Shown in pieces: positions 33,607 to 42,503 of a DNA stretch of 64,000 nt. Below the pieces are notes generated by a model. It searched no databases. It saw only the letters and a list, made by a program, of their open reading frames with translations, and was not told the origin of the DNA. The translations under genes were made by a program, and so were the position numbers. Numbering within the stretch: position 1 is the stretch's first letter; the number at the start of each line of letters is the position of its first letter. Origin of the DNA: Streptomyces sedi (GTDB taxonomy: Bacteria; Actinomycetota; Actinomycetes; Streptomycetales; Streptomycetaceae); the NCBI RefSeq assembly GCF_006335015.1, contig NZ_VDGT01000001.1:310001-374000 (forward strand). Direction: 5' to 3'.

Positions 33607-33975
33607 GTAGTCGCCTGGCCCCCGCCACCCAGCATTCACGCAGTTCCCACCGGCGTGCCAGGGGCGCGGGGAACTGCGCGAGCAACCACCCACCGGGCCG
33701 AGGACGACAACCCACCCAGACCGGCAAGGTCCGTAGTCGACCAACCCCCGCCACCCATGCACCGCGCAGTTCCCCGCGCCCCCAAGACCGCCACCGGCCT
33801 GACAGGGGCGCGGGGAACTGCGCGAGCAACCACCCACCGGGCCGAGGACGACAACCCACCCAGCCACGAAGCTCCGTAGTCGACCAACCCCCGCCACCCA
33901 TGCACCGCGCAGTTCCCCGCGCCCCCAAACAGGCCGCCACCAACCCAGGCCGGCAAGGCCGGTAGTCGCCCCCCT
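33607..33975. repeat. Intergenic repeat island 1 (143-bp tandem unit with hairpin)
   Basis: A 143-bp unit from 33733 to 33875 begins again at 33876; a shorter, deleted copy precedes it from 33607. Each full unit holds GCGCAGTTCCCCGCGCCCC (33764-33782) and its exact complement (33805-33823), a 19-bp hairpin with a 22-nt loop. The third copy lacks the right arm. The island sits between convergent genes (M48 protease and the membrane protein at 33977), so the hairpin can end both messages. The GTAGTCG start of each unit resembles the start of the second island at 43665. Confidence 0.9.
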
Positions 33976-33976
33976 G

Positions 33977-35053
33977 CTACGTCACGTTCAGCTGACCGGG
34001 CGTGAGGGTCGCGCAGAGCACGGGGCGGTCCTGTTCGGCGGTCAACGGGTCGATGCCGCCGGCCAGTCGCTGGGATGTCGTCTCCCCGGCCAGCAGCGGC
34101 GCGAACGCGTCGGCCGGGTCGGCCTCGCAGGCCATCGGCCCGGCCAGGGTGTCCACCTGCCGCAGCACCACGTTGCGGTCCCGCAGCTCCTCCTTGCCGA
34201 ACTGGAAGCGCACCTCGCGCCGCACCCCGAAGAGCGAGGCCGGCGCCCCCATCGACTCGGGGGAGCGCAGGGCGTAGACGAAGACGTGGTGCCCGGCTAT
34301 CTCCAGCATGTCGTCGGTCGCCTCGGTGAAGGTGAAGACGCCGTCGACCCGCACATGGGGGTCGGCCATCTCCACGCGCTCCCGGTCGAAGCGCACCAGC
34401 CAGTCCGTGGCCCAGGAAGGGCCGCCTTCGCCGTCCATCGCCACGTCGAACTGGTCCTGCTGCTCGACCCCGAGCAGCTCGCGCACCTCGCTGAGGGAAC
34501 CGCCGACGAGAACGTCCGGGTTGAGCGCGCTGGCCGTCAGGTACTCCTTGGCGAGGGTCAGCGCGGTCAGCACCTGCTCCCGGGAGAAGTGCGTGGTCGA
34601 CTTCGGGTCGGGGAGTTCGAGGCCGCCGGGGCCGACTCCGAACTCGCGGACCGGGCCGGTCCCGTAGAGCAGCTCCACGTCGATCTCGCCCGGCACCTCG
34701 CCGTCCGGCACCAGCGCCACCGTGCTCCCGGCGGGGCGGCCGGCTGCCAGCGAACGCGGGGACTGATAGGGGTTGTTGGCGCCCAGATAGATCGCCGCGG
34801 CGAACGCCAACAGGATGATCATCGCCAGGGCCAGCCCCTGCTTGGGCACCGTGCGGACGATGCCCAGCGGCTGCTCGGGCGCCCGGTCGCGCACGGCGAC
34901 CGTGTGGTCCACCAGCCGCTGCTCGGCCGAGTACTCCTGGAGGCGCGCGGAACTGACGAACGAGTCGTCGAAGACGATCGATCGGTACTCCTCGTCCCCC
35001 GCTCCCGAGGAGCCACCGGGGCCTCCTTCGGGAGGGTCAGGTCTCCCGGCCAC
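33977..35053 (-). CDS. Conserved single-pass membrane protein (Streptomyces type), leaderless start
   Basis: 358 residues. The N-terminus holds the motif IVFDDSFVSSARLQEYSAEQ (about 26-45), shared with the upstream gene. A transmembrane helix follows at about 73-91 (GLALAMIILLAFAAAIYLG), then an outer domain of about 260 residues ending with Cys-containing MACEADPA and LCATLTPG. The reading suggests a type II membrane protein with an extracytoplasmic domain; I recognise it only as a conserved Streptomyces protein of this locus. GTG 35053 lies six bases after TAGGCT (35065-35060 on the minus strand), fitting leaderless translation. Function unknown. Confidence 0.78.
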   Translation of the reverse strand: MAGRPDPPEGGPGGSSGAGDEEYRSIVFDDSFVSSARLQEYSAEQRLVDHTVAVRDRAPEQPLGIVRTVPKQGLALAMIILLAFAAAIYLGANNPYQSPRSLAAGRPAGSTVALVPDGEVPGEIDVELLYGTGPVREFGVGPGGLELPDPKSTTHFSREQVLTALTLAKEYLTASALNPDVLVGGSLSEVRELLGVEQQDQFDVAMDGEGGPSWATDWLVRFDRERVEMADPHVRVDGVFTFTEATDDMLEIAGHHVFVYALRSPESMGAPASLFGVRREVRFQFGKEELRDRNVVLRQVDTLAGPMACEADPADAFAPLLAGETTSQRLAGGIDPLTAEQDRPVLCATLTPGQLNVT

Positions 35054-35167
35054 CGCTCCAGCCTAGGACTCCTCCGGAGGTGCCAAAAGCCCCCTCGGGC
35101 GGGGATTTTGCCCGATCGGCGCTCGGCCAGCAGCCGAACCCGGGGAATCGGGGCGCGCGGACGGCGC

Positions 35168-35932
35168 TCACGGGCCCCCCTCGACCAGCTCCGCGCCCCC
35201 CGCGAAGGTCTCGCCGGCCGGCGTCCCCGTGGCCTGCGGCGCGCTCTGCCCGGGGCGAACGGTCGGCGGCGGCGCCGGCCGTTGCTCGCGGCCGGAGCTG
35301 GCGCGTTGGATCGCTATCAGGGTCAGCGCGATCACGCTGAGGCTCATCACCATCGCCAGCACGCAGGCCACCGGCCGTTGCCAGCGCATCGGCCGCCGCG
35401 CCCGGCCCGCGGGCGCCGGGGCCCGGCGCGCGGGCAGCGCGGAACCCGGCTCCGCGCGCTCGTGCGGGTCATCGGAGTCGGCGGGGTCGGGAAGGTAACG
35501 GGTGTAGTCGGAGCGGTCGAAACGGCCCTCGTTCTCCGGGGAGTCCGGGTCGTCCAGCTCCGCGAGAGCGTCCAGCTCGTCGAGGCCGTCCGAGCCGTCG
35601 GGGTCGTCCCGGCCGTCCCGCACGGCCGGCTCCTCGGCGTCCGTCCGCCCCTCGGCGCGCTCCCACGCCTCCGTGCCCTCGAACCGGCCGAACGACCGGC
35701 CGCCCCCGGGGTCGAGGTCGGGGTCGCGGTAGAAGCCCGGCCCCTCGGGGTCGGCCCGGCCGGCGGCGGCAGCGCGGGACCGCTCCTCCGCGCTGGGCTC
35801 GTGGACGCGGGCGGCGGTCACGAACTCCTCGTCGAACACCACGGCGGCAAGGGCCTCGTCGGCCGCCCCCGCTTCCTGGCTGTCGGGCCCCTCGCCGTCC
35901 GGGAACGGCGGGCCCCCCACGTCGTCCGGCAC
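35168..35932 (-). CDS. Conserved acidic single-pass membrane protein, paralogue of the next gene at its N-terminus
   Basis: 254 residues. The N-terminus has VVFDEEFVTAARVHEPSAEE (about 31-50), matching the FDDSFV motif of the gene at 33977. A long Asp/Glu-rich linker follows, then one helix at about 184-206 (RPVACVLAMVMSLSVIALTL), and a short Pro-rich outer tail of about 45 residues. GTG 35932 lies six bases after TACGCT, again a leaderless layout. The shared motif suggests both proteins bind the same cytoplasmic partner. No function is known to me; spore-wall or wall-polymer genes nearby make a cell envelope role plausible. Confidence 0.72.
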   Translation of the reverse strand: MPDDVGGPPFPDGEGPDSQEAGAADEALAAVVFDEEFVTAARVHEPSAEERSRAAAAGRADPEGPGFYRDPDLDPGGGRSFGRFEGTEAWERAEGRTDAEEPAVRDGRDDPDGSDGLDELDALAELDDPDSPENEGRFDRSDYTRYLPDPADSDDPHERAEPGSALPARRAPAPAGRARRPMRWQRPVACVLAMVMSLSVIALTLIAIQRASSGREQRPAPPPTVRPGQSAPQATGTPAGETFAGGAELVEGGP

Positions 35933-35981
35933 CCTTCCAGCGTAGGGCGAAGAAGGCGGCTTAGGGAGGCCCGAGGGGAAT

Positions 35982-37277
35982 TCACCCCCGGGTGTGACCC
36001 TCTCCGGTCACCACATAGGTCGTCGAGGTCAGCTCGGGCAGCCCCATCGGGCCACGGGCGTGGAGCTTCTGCGTGGAGATGCCGATCTCGGCGCCGAAGC
36101 CGAACTGGCCGCCGTCGGTGAAGCGCGTCGAGGCGTTCACCATCACGGCCGCCGAGTCCATCCGGGAGACGAAGCGCCGCGCGGCGGCCGTGTCGCCGGT
36201 GACGATCGCCTCCGTGTGGCCGGAGGTCCAGCGGCGGATGTGCGCCACCGCAGCGTCCAGGTCGGGCACCACGCCCGCGGCGATGTCGTAGCTCAGGTAC
36301 TCCACCGCCCAGTCCTCGTCCGTGACGGCGGCCACCTCGATGCCCGCCTCCGCGCCCGCCCGACGCCACGGCTCGTCGCCGTGCACCGTCACGCCGGCCG
36401 AGGTCAGCGCGGCCAGCGCCATCGGCAGGAACCGGTCCGCGACCGCCTCGTGCACCAGCACGGTCTCCGCCGAGTTGCACACGCTGGGGCGGTCCGCCTT
36501 GGAGTCGACCAGGATCCGCACGGCGCGCTCCAGGTCGGCCGCCGCGTCCACGTAGACATGGCAGTTGCCCGTGCCGGTCTCGATCACCGGGACCGTGGAC
36601 TCGGTGACCACCGTCTCGATCAGCGAGGCGCCGCCGCGCGGGATCAGCACGTCCACCAGGCCGCGCGCCGTCATCAGCTCGTGCACCGAGTCCCGGCTCT
36701 CGCCGGGGACCAGCTGCACCGCGTCCGCCGGCAGCCCGACGGAGACCACGGCGTCCCGCAGGACCGCCACCAGCGCCGTGTTGGAGGCGTGGGCGGAGGA
36801 GGAACCGCGCAGCAGCACCGCGTTGCCCGACTTCAGGCAGAGGGCGGCGGCGTCCACCGTGACGTTGGGCCTGGCCTCGTAGATGATGCCGACGACGCCG
36901 AGCGGCACCCGGACCTGACGCAGCTCAAGGCCGTTGGGCAGGGTCGAGCCGCGCACCACCTCGCCGACCGGGTCGGGCAGCGCGATCACGTCCCGCACGT
37001 CGGCGGCGATCGCGGCGATCCGCTCCTCGGTGAGGGTCAGCCGGTCCACGATGCCGGCGGAGGTGCCGTTGGCCCTGGCCCGCTCGACGTCGCTCCCGTT
37101 GGCCTCGACGACCTCGGCGGCCCTGGCGACCAGCGCGTCGGCGACGGCCGCCAGCGCGGCGTCCCGCGCGGTGCGCGGCAGCGGCGCGAGGTCGGCGGCG
37201 GCCACCCTGGCGCGGCGCGCGGTGGCGAGGACGGCGGAGTCGGAGAAGGCGGTCGCCGAGGGCGCTGTGCTGCTCAT
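35982..37277 (-). CDS. proA: Gamma-glutamyl phosphate reductase ProA
   Basis: 431 residues, usual length. The NADP-binding region with [20 protein letters not shown] (about 124-143), the loop [13 protein letters not shown], and the catalytic Cys in [14 protein letters not shown] (about 267-280) are all present. It makes glutamate-5-semialdehyde, the second step of proline synthesis. ATG 37277 lies six bases after TAGGGT, so the message is probably leaderless. proB lies upstream on the same strand, separated by a small conserved gene. Confidence 0.96.
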   Translation of the reverse strand: MSSTAPSATAFSDSAVLATARRARVAAADLAPLPRTARDAALAAVADALVARAAEVVEANGSDVERARANGTSAGIVDRLTLTEERIAAIAADVRDVIALPDPVGEVVRGSTLPNGLELRQVRVPLGVVGIIYEARPNVTVDAAALCLKSGNAVLLRGSSSAHASNTALVAVLRDAVVSVGLPADAVQLVPGESRDSVHELMTARGLVDVLIPRGGASLIETVVTESTVPVIETGTGNCHVYVDAAADLERAVRILVDSKADRPSVCNSAETVLVHEAVADRFLPMALAALTSAGVTVHGDEPWRRAGAEAGIEVAAVTDEDWAVEYLSYDIAAGVVPDLDAAVAHIRRWTSGHTEAIVTGDTAAARRFVSRMDSAAVMVNASTRFTDGGQFGFGAEIGISTQKLHARGPMGLPELTSTTYVVTGEGHTRG

Positions 37278-37323
37278 GCCGTTACCCTAACGGCCGGCAC
37301 CGACAACGGGCGTGCCGATCACG

Positions 37324-37761
37324 TCAGTACGGATGGACCCCGACCGGATGCGCCGGCGGTGGCCCGTACCCCTCGGAGATCCGCTGCTGGTAGGTGTCCC
37401 GGCCGATGACCTCCAGGCCGACGATCTCCCAGGCCGGCAGCTTGGCGGTGCGCCGGTGCTCCCCCCAGAGCCGCAGCGCCAGCGCCGCGGCGTCGTGCAG
37501 GTCCCTGGCTTCCTCCCAGTACCTGATCTCCGCGTGGTCCTCGGCGTAGCGGCTGGTGAGCAGGAACGGATGGTCGTCCGCCAGCCGCTCCAGTGCCCGC
37601 CGCACGTCGGCCAGCGGAACGGACCGCCCCGCGACGCTCAACGTGATGTGCCACAGCCGCGACGGCTGCTCCTCGGTGCTCCCCCGTGCTCGCTCCGCGT
37701 GGGCGGGATCGTCCCGCTCGCGGGCCGGCCGGCCTCCTTCGACGCTGGCCAGTCGTCTCAC
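37324..37761 (-). CDS. Conserved hypothetical protein between proA and proB
   Basis: 145 residues. The conserved core is QPSRLWHITLSVAGRSVPL (about 32-50), DDHPFLLTSRYAEDHAEIRY (about 62-81) and KLPAWEIVGLEVIGRDTYQQ (about 106-125). Its length and this core are those of a Streptomyces protein always seen beside proA, as I recall. It has a ferredoxin-like alpha-beta pattern but no catalytic motif. GTG 37761 is chosen because AGGAGG stands six bases upstream; a longer frame to 37830 lacks a site. Function unknown. Confidence 0.8.
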   Translation of the reverse strand: MRRLASVEGGRPARERDDPAHAERARGSTEEQPSRLWHITLSVAGRSVPLADVRRALERLADDHPFLLTSRYAEDHAEIRYWEEARDLHDAAALALRLWGEHRRTAKLPAWEIVGLEVIGRDTYQQRISEGYGPPPAHPVGVHPY

Positions 37762-37952
37762 CGACAGCCTCCTGACATGGTGCGAAGTCCTGCTGCGTGT
37801 GCGGTCGGGTGCCGGTCGGGCACCACGCACGAGTGGACCAGCTCACCCGCCCCGCCGGGTGCTTTTCCACGAACCTTCGGTGGAAAGGCTGGTCTTTCAC
37901 AGATCCGGCGCCGGCCCGGCGAGCCTCCCGTGTACGGCCCCCTCGGGATGAC

Positions 37953-39071
37953 TTATGCCCGCAACAGCACCAGGTCATCGCGATGGATCACTTCTCTTTC
38001 GTAGTCGGGCCCTAGCTCGCGCGCCAGTTCCCTGGTGGAACGGCCGAGCAGCCGCGGCAGCTCCCTGGCGTCGAAGTTGACCAGCCCGCGGGCGATGGCA
38101 CGGCCCGACTCGTCGCGCAGTTCGATCGGTTCGCCGGCGACGAACTCGCCGACCACGTCCGTGATCCCGGCCGGCAGCAGCGAGCCGCCACGCTCGGTCA
38201 CGGCCCGCACCGCGCCGGCGTCCAGGACCACCGCGCCGCGCGGTACCGAGGCATGGGCGAGCCACAGCAGCCGGCCCGTGGCGCGGCGCCCGGTCGGCCG
38301 GAAGTAGGTGCCGGTCGGCGCGCCGGACAGCGCGTCGGCGACCTGGCTGGCCGCCGTCAACACCACGGGGATCCCCGCCTCGTTGGCGATCCCGGCCGCC
38401 TCCACCTTGGTGACCATCCCGCCCGTGCCGACGCCCGCCTTGCCGGCGCGGCCCAGCTCGATGCCGGCCAGGTCGTCGGGGCCCTCGACCCGCGTGACAC
38501 GGCTGCTGGTCGGGAGGGCCGGGTCGCCGTCGTAGAGGCCGTCGACGTCGGAGAGCAGCACCAGCAGGTCGGCCTTGACCAGGTGGGCCACCAGCGCCGC
38601 CAGCCGGTCGTTGTCGCCGAACCTGATCTCGTCGGTCGCCACCGTGTCGTTCTCGTTGACCACGGGAACGGCACCCATGGCGAAGAGCTGGTCCAACGTC
38701 CGGTAGGCGTTGCGGTAGTGCGCGCGACGGCTGGTGTCGGTCGTGGTCAGCAGCACCTGCCCGACGCGGCGGCCGTAACGGGCGAACGAGGCGGTGTAGC
38801 GCGCCAGCAGCAGCCCCTGGCCGACGCTGGCCGCGGCCTGCTGGCGGGCGAGGTCCCGCGGTCGCCCGGTGAGGCCCAGCGGCGCCAGTCCCGCGGCGAT
38901 CGCACCGGACGAAACCAGTACGATCTGCCTCCCGTCCTGTTTCACCAGCACATCGACCAGCGCGTCCACCCGGTCGGCGTCCAGCCCGCCGGCCGCCGTG
39001 GTCAGCGAGGATGAGCCGATCTTGACCACGATCCTGCGGGCGTCGGAGACGTCCTGCCGTGCCGCTGTCAT
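37953..39071 (-). CDS. proB: Glutamate 5-kinase ProB
   Basis: 372 residues. The amino acid kinase domain starts RRIVVKIGSSSLT (about 12-24), with VLVSSGAIAAGLAPLGL (about 51-67), VVNENDTVATDEIRFGDND (about 137-155) and GVGTGGMVTKVEAA (about 215-228). A C-terminal PUA domain (about 280-372, RGAVVLDAGAVRAV onward) is present as in most bacterial ProB. It phosphorylates glutamate in the first step of proline synthesis. ATG 39071 with AGGAAGG upstream. Unlike the common obg-proB order, wall-polymer genes lie between it and obg. Confidence 0.96.
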   Translation of the reverse strand: MTAARQDVSDARRIVVKIGSSSLTTAAGGLDADRVDALVDVLVKQDGRQIVLVSSGAIAAGLAPLGLTGRPRDLARQQAAASVGQGLLLARYTASFARYGRRVGQVLLTTTDTSRRAHYRNAYRTLDQLFAMGAVPVVNENDTVATDEIRFGDNDRLAALVAHLVKADLLVLLSDVDGLYDGDPALPTSSRVTRVEGPDDLAGIELGRAGKAGVGTGGMVTKVEAAGIANEAGIPVVLTAASQVADALSGAPTGTYFRPTGRRATGRLLWLAHASVPRGAVVLDAGAVRAVTERGGSLLPAGITDVVGEFVAGEPIELRDESGRAIARGLVNFDARELPRLLGRSTRELARELGPDYEREVIHRDDLVLLRA

Positions 39072-39449
39072 GGCACCTTCCTGTTCACGTTCGCTCTCCG
39101 GCCCGGCCGCGCGCCGCGCGATATCCGCGGTCCGCCGCCCCCGCGTCTAGGGCGCCGGCGGAGCGCGGGTCCGAACCATCCGGGCACCGCGACTCCCCCA
39201 CGACCTGGGACCTCCCGGGGCACGCCCGACACCGGGCCGGTCTGCCGACCGTAATGTATGCCACCCCGCTCGTCGGACGCTCTGCCGTTTCATCGGAGGC
39301 CCCCGCGCGCGGCCACCCACAAGGGTGAATTTCCCCGTTCCCGGGATGACTCAGGCCCTTTCGCACGGTAGATGGCTTGCCCACGGGTTCCGTGGGTTCC
39401 GCGCCCCTCCCCGCCGCCCGCCCCGGGCGGTCTCCCCGCCCCACGTTCG
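39072..39449. other. 378-bp divergent intergenic region before the wall-polymer locus
   Basis: It separates proB (minus) from the first polymerase gene (plus). No coding sequence, tRNA or clear operator was recognised. It is somewhat richer in A/T in the middle (39241-39330) and must hold promoters for both sides. Confidence 0.5.
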
Positions 39450-41585
39450 ATGAGCGCGCCCGCGTTCCCTCGAACGCCTCACACCGGAGCTGAACTTCCT
39501 GTGGCCGCTGGACCGTCCCCGCGCCGCGCCGCCCAAGGGCTCGCCCTGGGTGTGCTGCTGATCCTGCTCTGCGCCCAGTTGGTGGGCGCCCAACTCCCCC
39601 ACGCCGCGCTGCTGTGCGTCGCCGGCGCCGCGGGGCTCGCCCTCGACCTCGCGCTGCGCCGCTGGTGGCCGGCGGCCCTGGCGCCGTTGGGCCGGGTCCG
39701 CTGCGACGAGACGGTGCGCCAACTGCTGCGCGACCTGCTGGTGGTGCTCGGCCTCGCGCATCTGGCCGAGGTCTCGCCGGCCGTCAGGATGCTGGTGGTC
39801 GCCGGCCTGCTGGCCTGCTACGGCGCGCACTTCCTGACCCGGGGGCTGGCGGTGCTGGTGCGCCGCTCGCGGACCCTGCCGGTGCTCACGCGCAACATCG
39901 ACACCTCCGAGCTGCGGCTGAGCCCGGCCCCGCCCCGGGTGCTGACCTCGGCGCACCGGCGGATGCCGCTGTTCTCCGTGCCGGCGACGGCGGGGATGCT
40001 GGGCACGGTGGCCAGCGGCGAGGCGGCGTGGAGCCTGCTGGGCATCGGCTGCTCGCTGCTGCTCTTCGCCGGCGCCGCGCTCTGGTTGGCCGGCCGGCTG
40101 CTGCCCGGCAGACGGCCGCCGGCGACCGAGGAGGTGATCGCCTGGTTCCAGCGCTGGCTGGAGTCCTACCGCCCCGACGTGGGCCTCTACTTCTCCGGCG
40201 GCGGCGGCACCGCCTACCAGGTCAACATGTGGCTGGGACCGGTCGCGGCGCTGGAGGGCAACGGCCTGGTGGTGCTGCGGGAACGCGCCCTGGTGCCGCA
40301 ACTGGCGCCGACCGAGCTGCCGGTGGTCTGCGTGCCGAAGGTCGTGCACCTGATGCTGCTGGAGCACTCCACGCTCAAGGTGCTGATCCACCCGGCCAAC
40401 GCCCCCAAGACGTCCCAGGTGTTGCGCATCCCCACCATCAAGCACGCCTTCGTCAACCACGGCGAGAGCGACAAGCTCTCCAGCTGCAACCCGTACGCCA
40501 AGGTCTACGACGAGGTGTGGGTCGCCGGCCCGGCGGCGCGGGAGCGGTACGCGCTGGCCGACGTCGGGGTGGACGACCGGGACGTGGTGGAGATCGGCCG
40601 ACCGCAGCTCGCGCCGATCCACGCGTACACCGGGCCGCCGCCGGCCGACGGGCCGATCACCGTGCTCTACGCGCCGACCTGGGAGGGGTGGACGGACGAC
40701 CCGGGCAACACCTCGGTGCTGCTCGCCGGCGAACAGCTGGTCACCTCGCTGCTGTCCGACCCCCGCGTGCGGCTGCTCTACAAGCCGCACCCGATGACCG
40801 GTTCGGTCGATCCGCGCTTCGGCGAGGCCGACCGGCGCATCAGGGCGCTCGTCGAGGCGGCCGAGACGCGCCGCGCGGCGCGCACCGGCTCCTCCGCGCC
40901 GGCGCTCGCCAACCGCCGCGCGCTGCTGCGGCGTTCGACCGGCGTGCTGGCCGAACGCGGCGCGCTCACCGCCACCCGCGCGCCGGCGGACGACGAGACC
41001 GCCGCCGAACTGACCCGGCGCACCGCCCGGTTGGAGACCCTCACCACGGCCTGCGCACGGCCCGGCGCGGACGACGCGGAACGGATGCTGCGCGAGTCGG
41101 CCCCGGACGAGGGCCGCGCGGAGGCCGTGGCCGCCGCGACCCGCGCCTGGCGCGCGGCGTTCTGGGCGGCGCAGGACCCCGAGGGCCATCTGGTGCTGAC
41201 CGGGCCGCGCCCCGACCTCTACAGCTGCTTCAACCAGGCCGACCTGCTCGTCTCCGACGTCTCCAGCGTGGTCGCCGACTATCTGGCCGGGGTGAAGCCC
41301 TACGCGGTGGTCAACACCAGCGGCCTCGACGAGGCCGCCTTCCGCGCCGCCAACCCGACGGTCAGGGCCGCGACCGTGCTCGGCCCCGACGCGGCGGAGC
41401 TCCCCGCCCTGCTGGCCTCGGTCGTCGACCCGCGCCGCGACCGGCTCGCCCAGGCGCGACACGACCTGCGCGAGTTCCTCCTCGGACCGAGCACGCCCCC
41501 GTCCCAGACCCGCTTCCAACACGCGGTCACCGCCCTGTGCGCGGCGGCGGACGCCCGCAGGGCGCGCGAGACCCTCCGGGGGTGA
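39450..41585 (+). CDS. Membrane-anchored CDP-glycerol glycerophosphotransferase-like protein (paralogue 1)
   Basis: About 711 residues. The N-terminal 220 residues carry about five to six hydrophobic helices (GLALGVLLILLCAQLVGAQL first), and the rest is a Glyphos_transf-type domain with VLYAPTWEGWTDDPGNTSVL (about 402-421), LLYKPHPMTGS (about 440-450) and SDVSSVVADYLAGVKPYAVV (about 602-621). This domain polymerises glycerol- or ribitol-phosphate from CDP-activated units at the membrane. The start is uncertain: ATG 39450 or GTG 39501 are possible, neither with a strong ribosome site. It is a clear paralogue of the gene at 46813. Exact sugar-alcohol unit unknown. Confidence 0.85.
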   Translation: MSAPAFPRTPHTGAELPVAAGPSPRRAAQGLALGVLLILLCAQLVGAQLPHAALLCVAGAAGLALDLALRRWWPAALAPLGRVRCDETVRQLLRDLLVVLGLAHLAEVSPAVRMLVVAGLLACYGAHFLTRGLAVLVRRSRTLPVLTRNIDTSELRLSPAPPRVLTSAHRRMPLFSVPATAGMLGTVASGEAAWSLLGIGCSLLLFAGAALWLAGRLLPGRRPPATEEVIAWFQRWLESYRPDVGLYFSGGGGTAYQVNMWLGPVAALEGNGLVVLRERALVPQLAPTELPVVCVPKVVHLMLLEHSTLKVLIHPANAPKTSQVLRIPTIKHAFVNHGESDKLSSCNPYAKVYDEVWVAGPAARERYALADVGVDDRDVVEIGRPQLAPIHAYTGPPPADGPITVLYAPTWEGWTDDPGNTSVLLAGEQLVTSLLSDPRVRLLYKPHPMTGSVDPRFGEADRRIRALVEAAETRRAARTGSSAPALANRRALLRRSTGVLAERGALTATRAPADDETAAELTRRTARLETLTTACARPGADDAERMLRESAPDEGRAEAVAAATRAWRAAFWAAQDPEGHLVLTGPRPDLYSCFNQADLLVSDVSSVVADYLAGVKPYAVVNTSGLDEAAFRAANPTVRAATVLGPDAAELPALLASVVDPRRDRLAQARHDLREFLLGPSTPPSQTRFQHAVTALCAAADARRARETLRG

Positions 41586-41693
41586 GCGGGGTGCGCGGGC
41601 GGAGCGACCTCACCCGGTGAGCCGCCGAGCGCCCCCGGCGGCTGGGGGACCGCGCGGCTCCCCAGAGGAGTGCGGGGAGCGCGGCGCCGTCGC

Positions 41694-42353
41694 CTAACGC
41701 ACCGCCGCCAGCCAGTCGGCGACCGCGTCCGTCAGCATCGTCAGCGCGGCCTCCTGCCCCAGCGCCGCCCGCTTCGGGACGGCGAAGGAGTGGTCCGCCT
41801 CCGGCACCTCGACCGGCCGCACCTCCTCGGGGAACTCCGCCGGCCTGCCGAACGGGTCGCGCCCACCCTGCACCACCAGCAACGGCAGCTTGCCCAGCCG
41901 GAGTTCGTCCGCCCGGGAGCGCTCGGGGCGGCCCGGCGGATGGAGCGGGAACGCCAGCGCCAGCACCCCGCGCGCGCCCGTTTCGAGCGCCGTGCGGCAG
42001 GCCACCCGCGCGCCGGCGCTGCGCCCGCCGACCACCAGCGGCAGCCCCGGCTCGGCCAGCGCGGGCGCCACCGCGCGCCAGGCGGTGTCCAACGTGCGCG
42101 GCGCCGGCGCCAGCTTCCGTCCCGCCACCCGCCACGGCTGCTCGACCAGCGCCACGCTCACCCCGTGCGCCGGCAGCACGGCGGCCAGCGCCGCCAGGTC
42201 ACGCGCCTCGATCCCGCCGCCCGCGCCGTGCCCCAGCGCCAGCACGCACCCGGCGTCCGACGCGTCCCACCAGCTGATCCGCGCCTCGCCCGCCGGCGTC
42301 TCCACCGACTGCCGCCTGCCCGCGCCGTCCACCGCGTTCTTCCTCGCTTCCAT
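41694..42353 (-). CDS. Alpha/beta hydrolase (KANL3/Tex30-like or dienelactone hydrolase-like)
   Basis: 219 residues. LALGHGAGGGIEARDL (about 38-53) is the oxyanion-hole segment, VVGGRSAGARVACRTA (about 105-120) has the nucleophile Ser in G-R-S-A-G, LLVVQGGRDPFG holds the acid Asp (about 165-176), and EADHSFAVPK the His (about 188-197). A complete triad is visible. It is small and cytosolic with no signal. ATG 42353 is chosen; a CAGACT stands seven bases upstream, so the transcript may be leaderless. It is convergent with the polymerase gene at 39450. Substrate unknown. Confidence 0.82.
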   Translation of the reverse strand: MEARKNAVDGAGRRQSVETPAGEARISWWDASDAGCVLALGHGAGGGIEARDLAALAAVLPAHGVSVALVEQPWRVAGRKLAPAPRTLDTAWRAVAPALAEPGLPLVVGGRSAGARVACRTALETGARGVLALAFPLHPPGRPERSRADELRLGKLPLLVVQGGRDPFGRPAEFPEEVRPVEVPEADHSFAVPKRAALGQEAALTMLTDAVADWLAAVR

Positions 42354-42503
42354 GGCGGCCAGTCTGCCCCGCCCGCCCGGTCGGGGCCGTGCGGACACCT
42401 GCGGGACACCGCCGGGTCACCGACACGCCCACTGCCGTTAGGGTTCGTGAGTGATGAGCGTTACCCCTCCCCACACCCGCAGCGACGAGCCTCAGGGGGC
42501 GTC

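Noticed and set aside
33607..33975. Insertion sequence or its remnant
   Set aside because: No transposase frame, no terminal inverted repeats with target duplication; structure is tandem units with internal hairpins.
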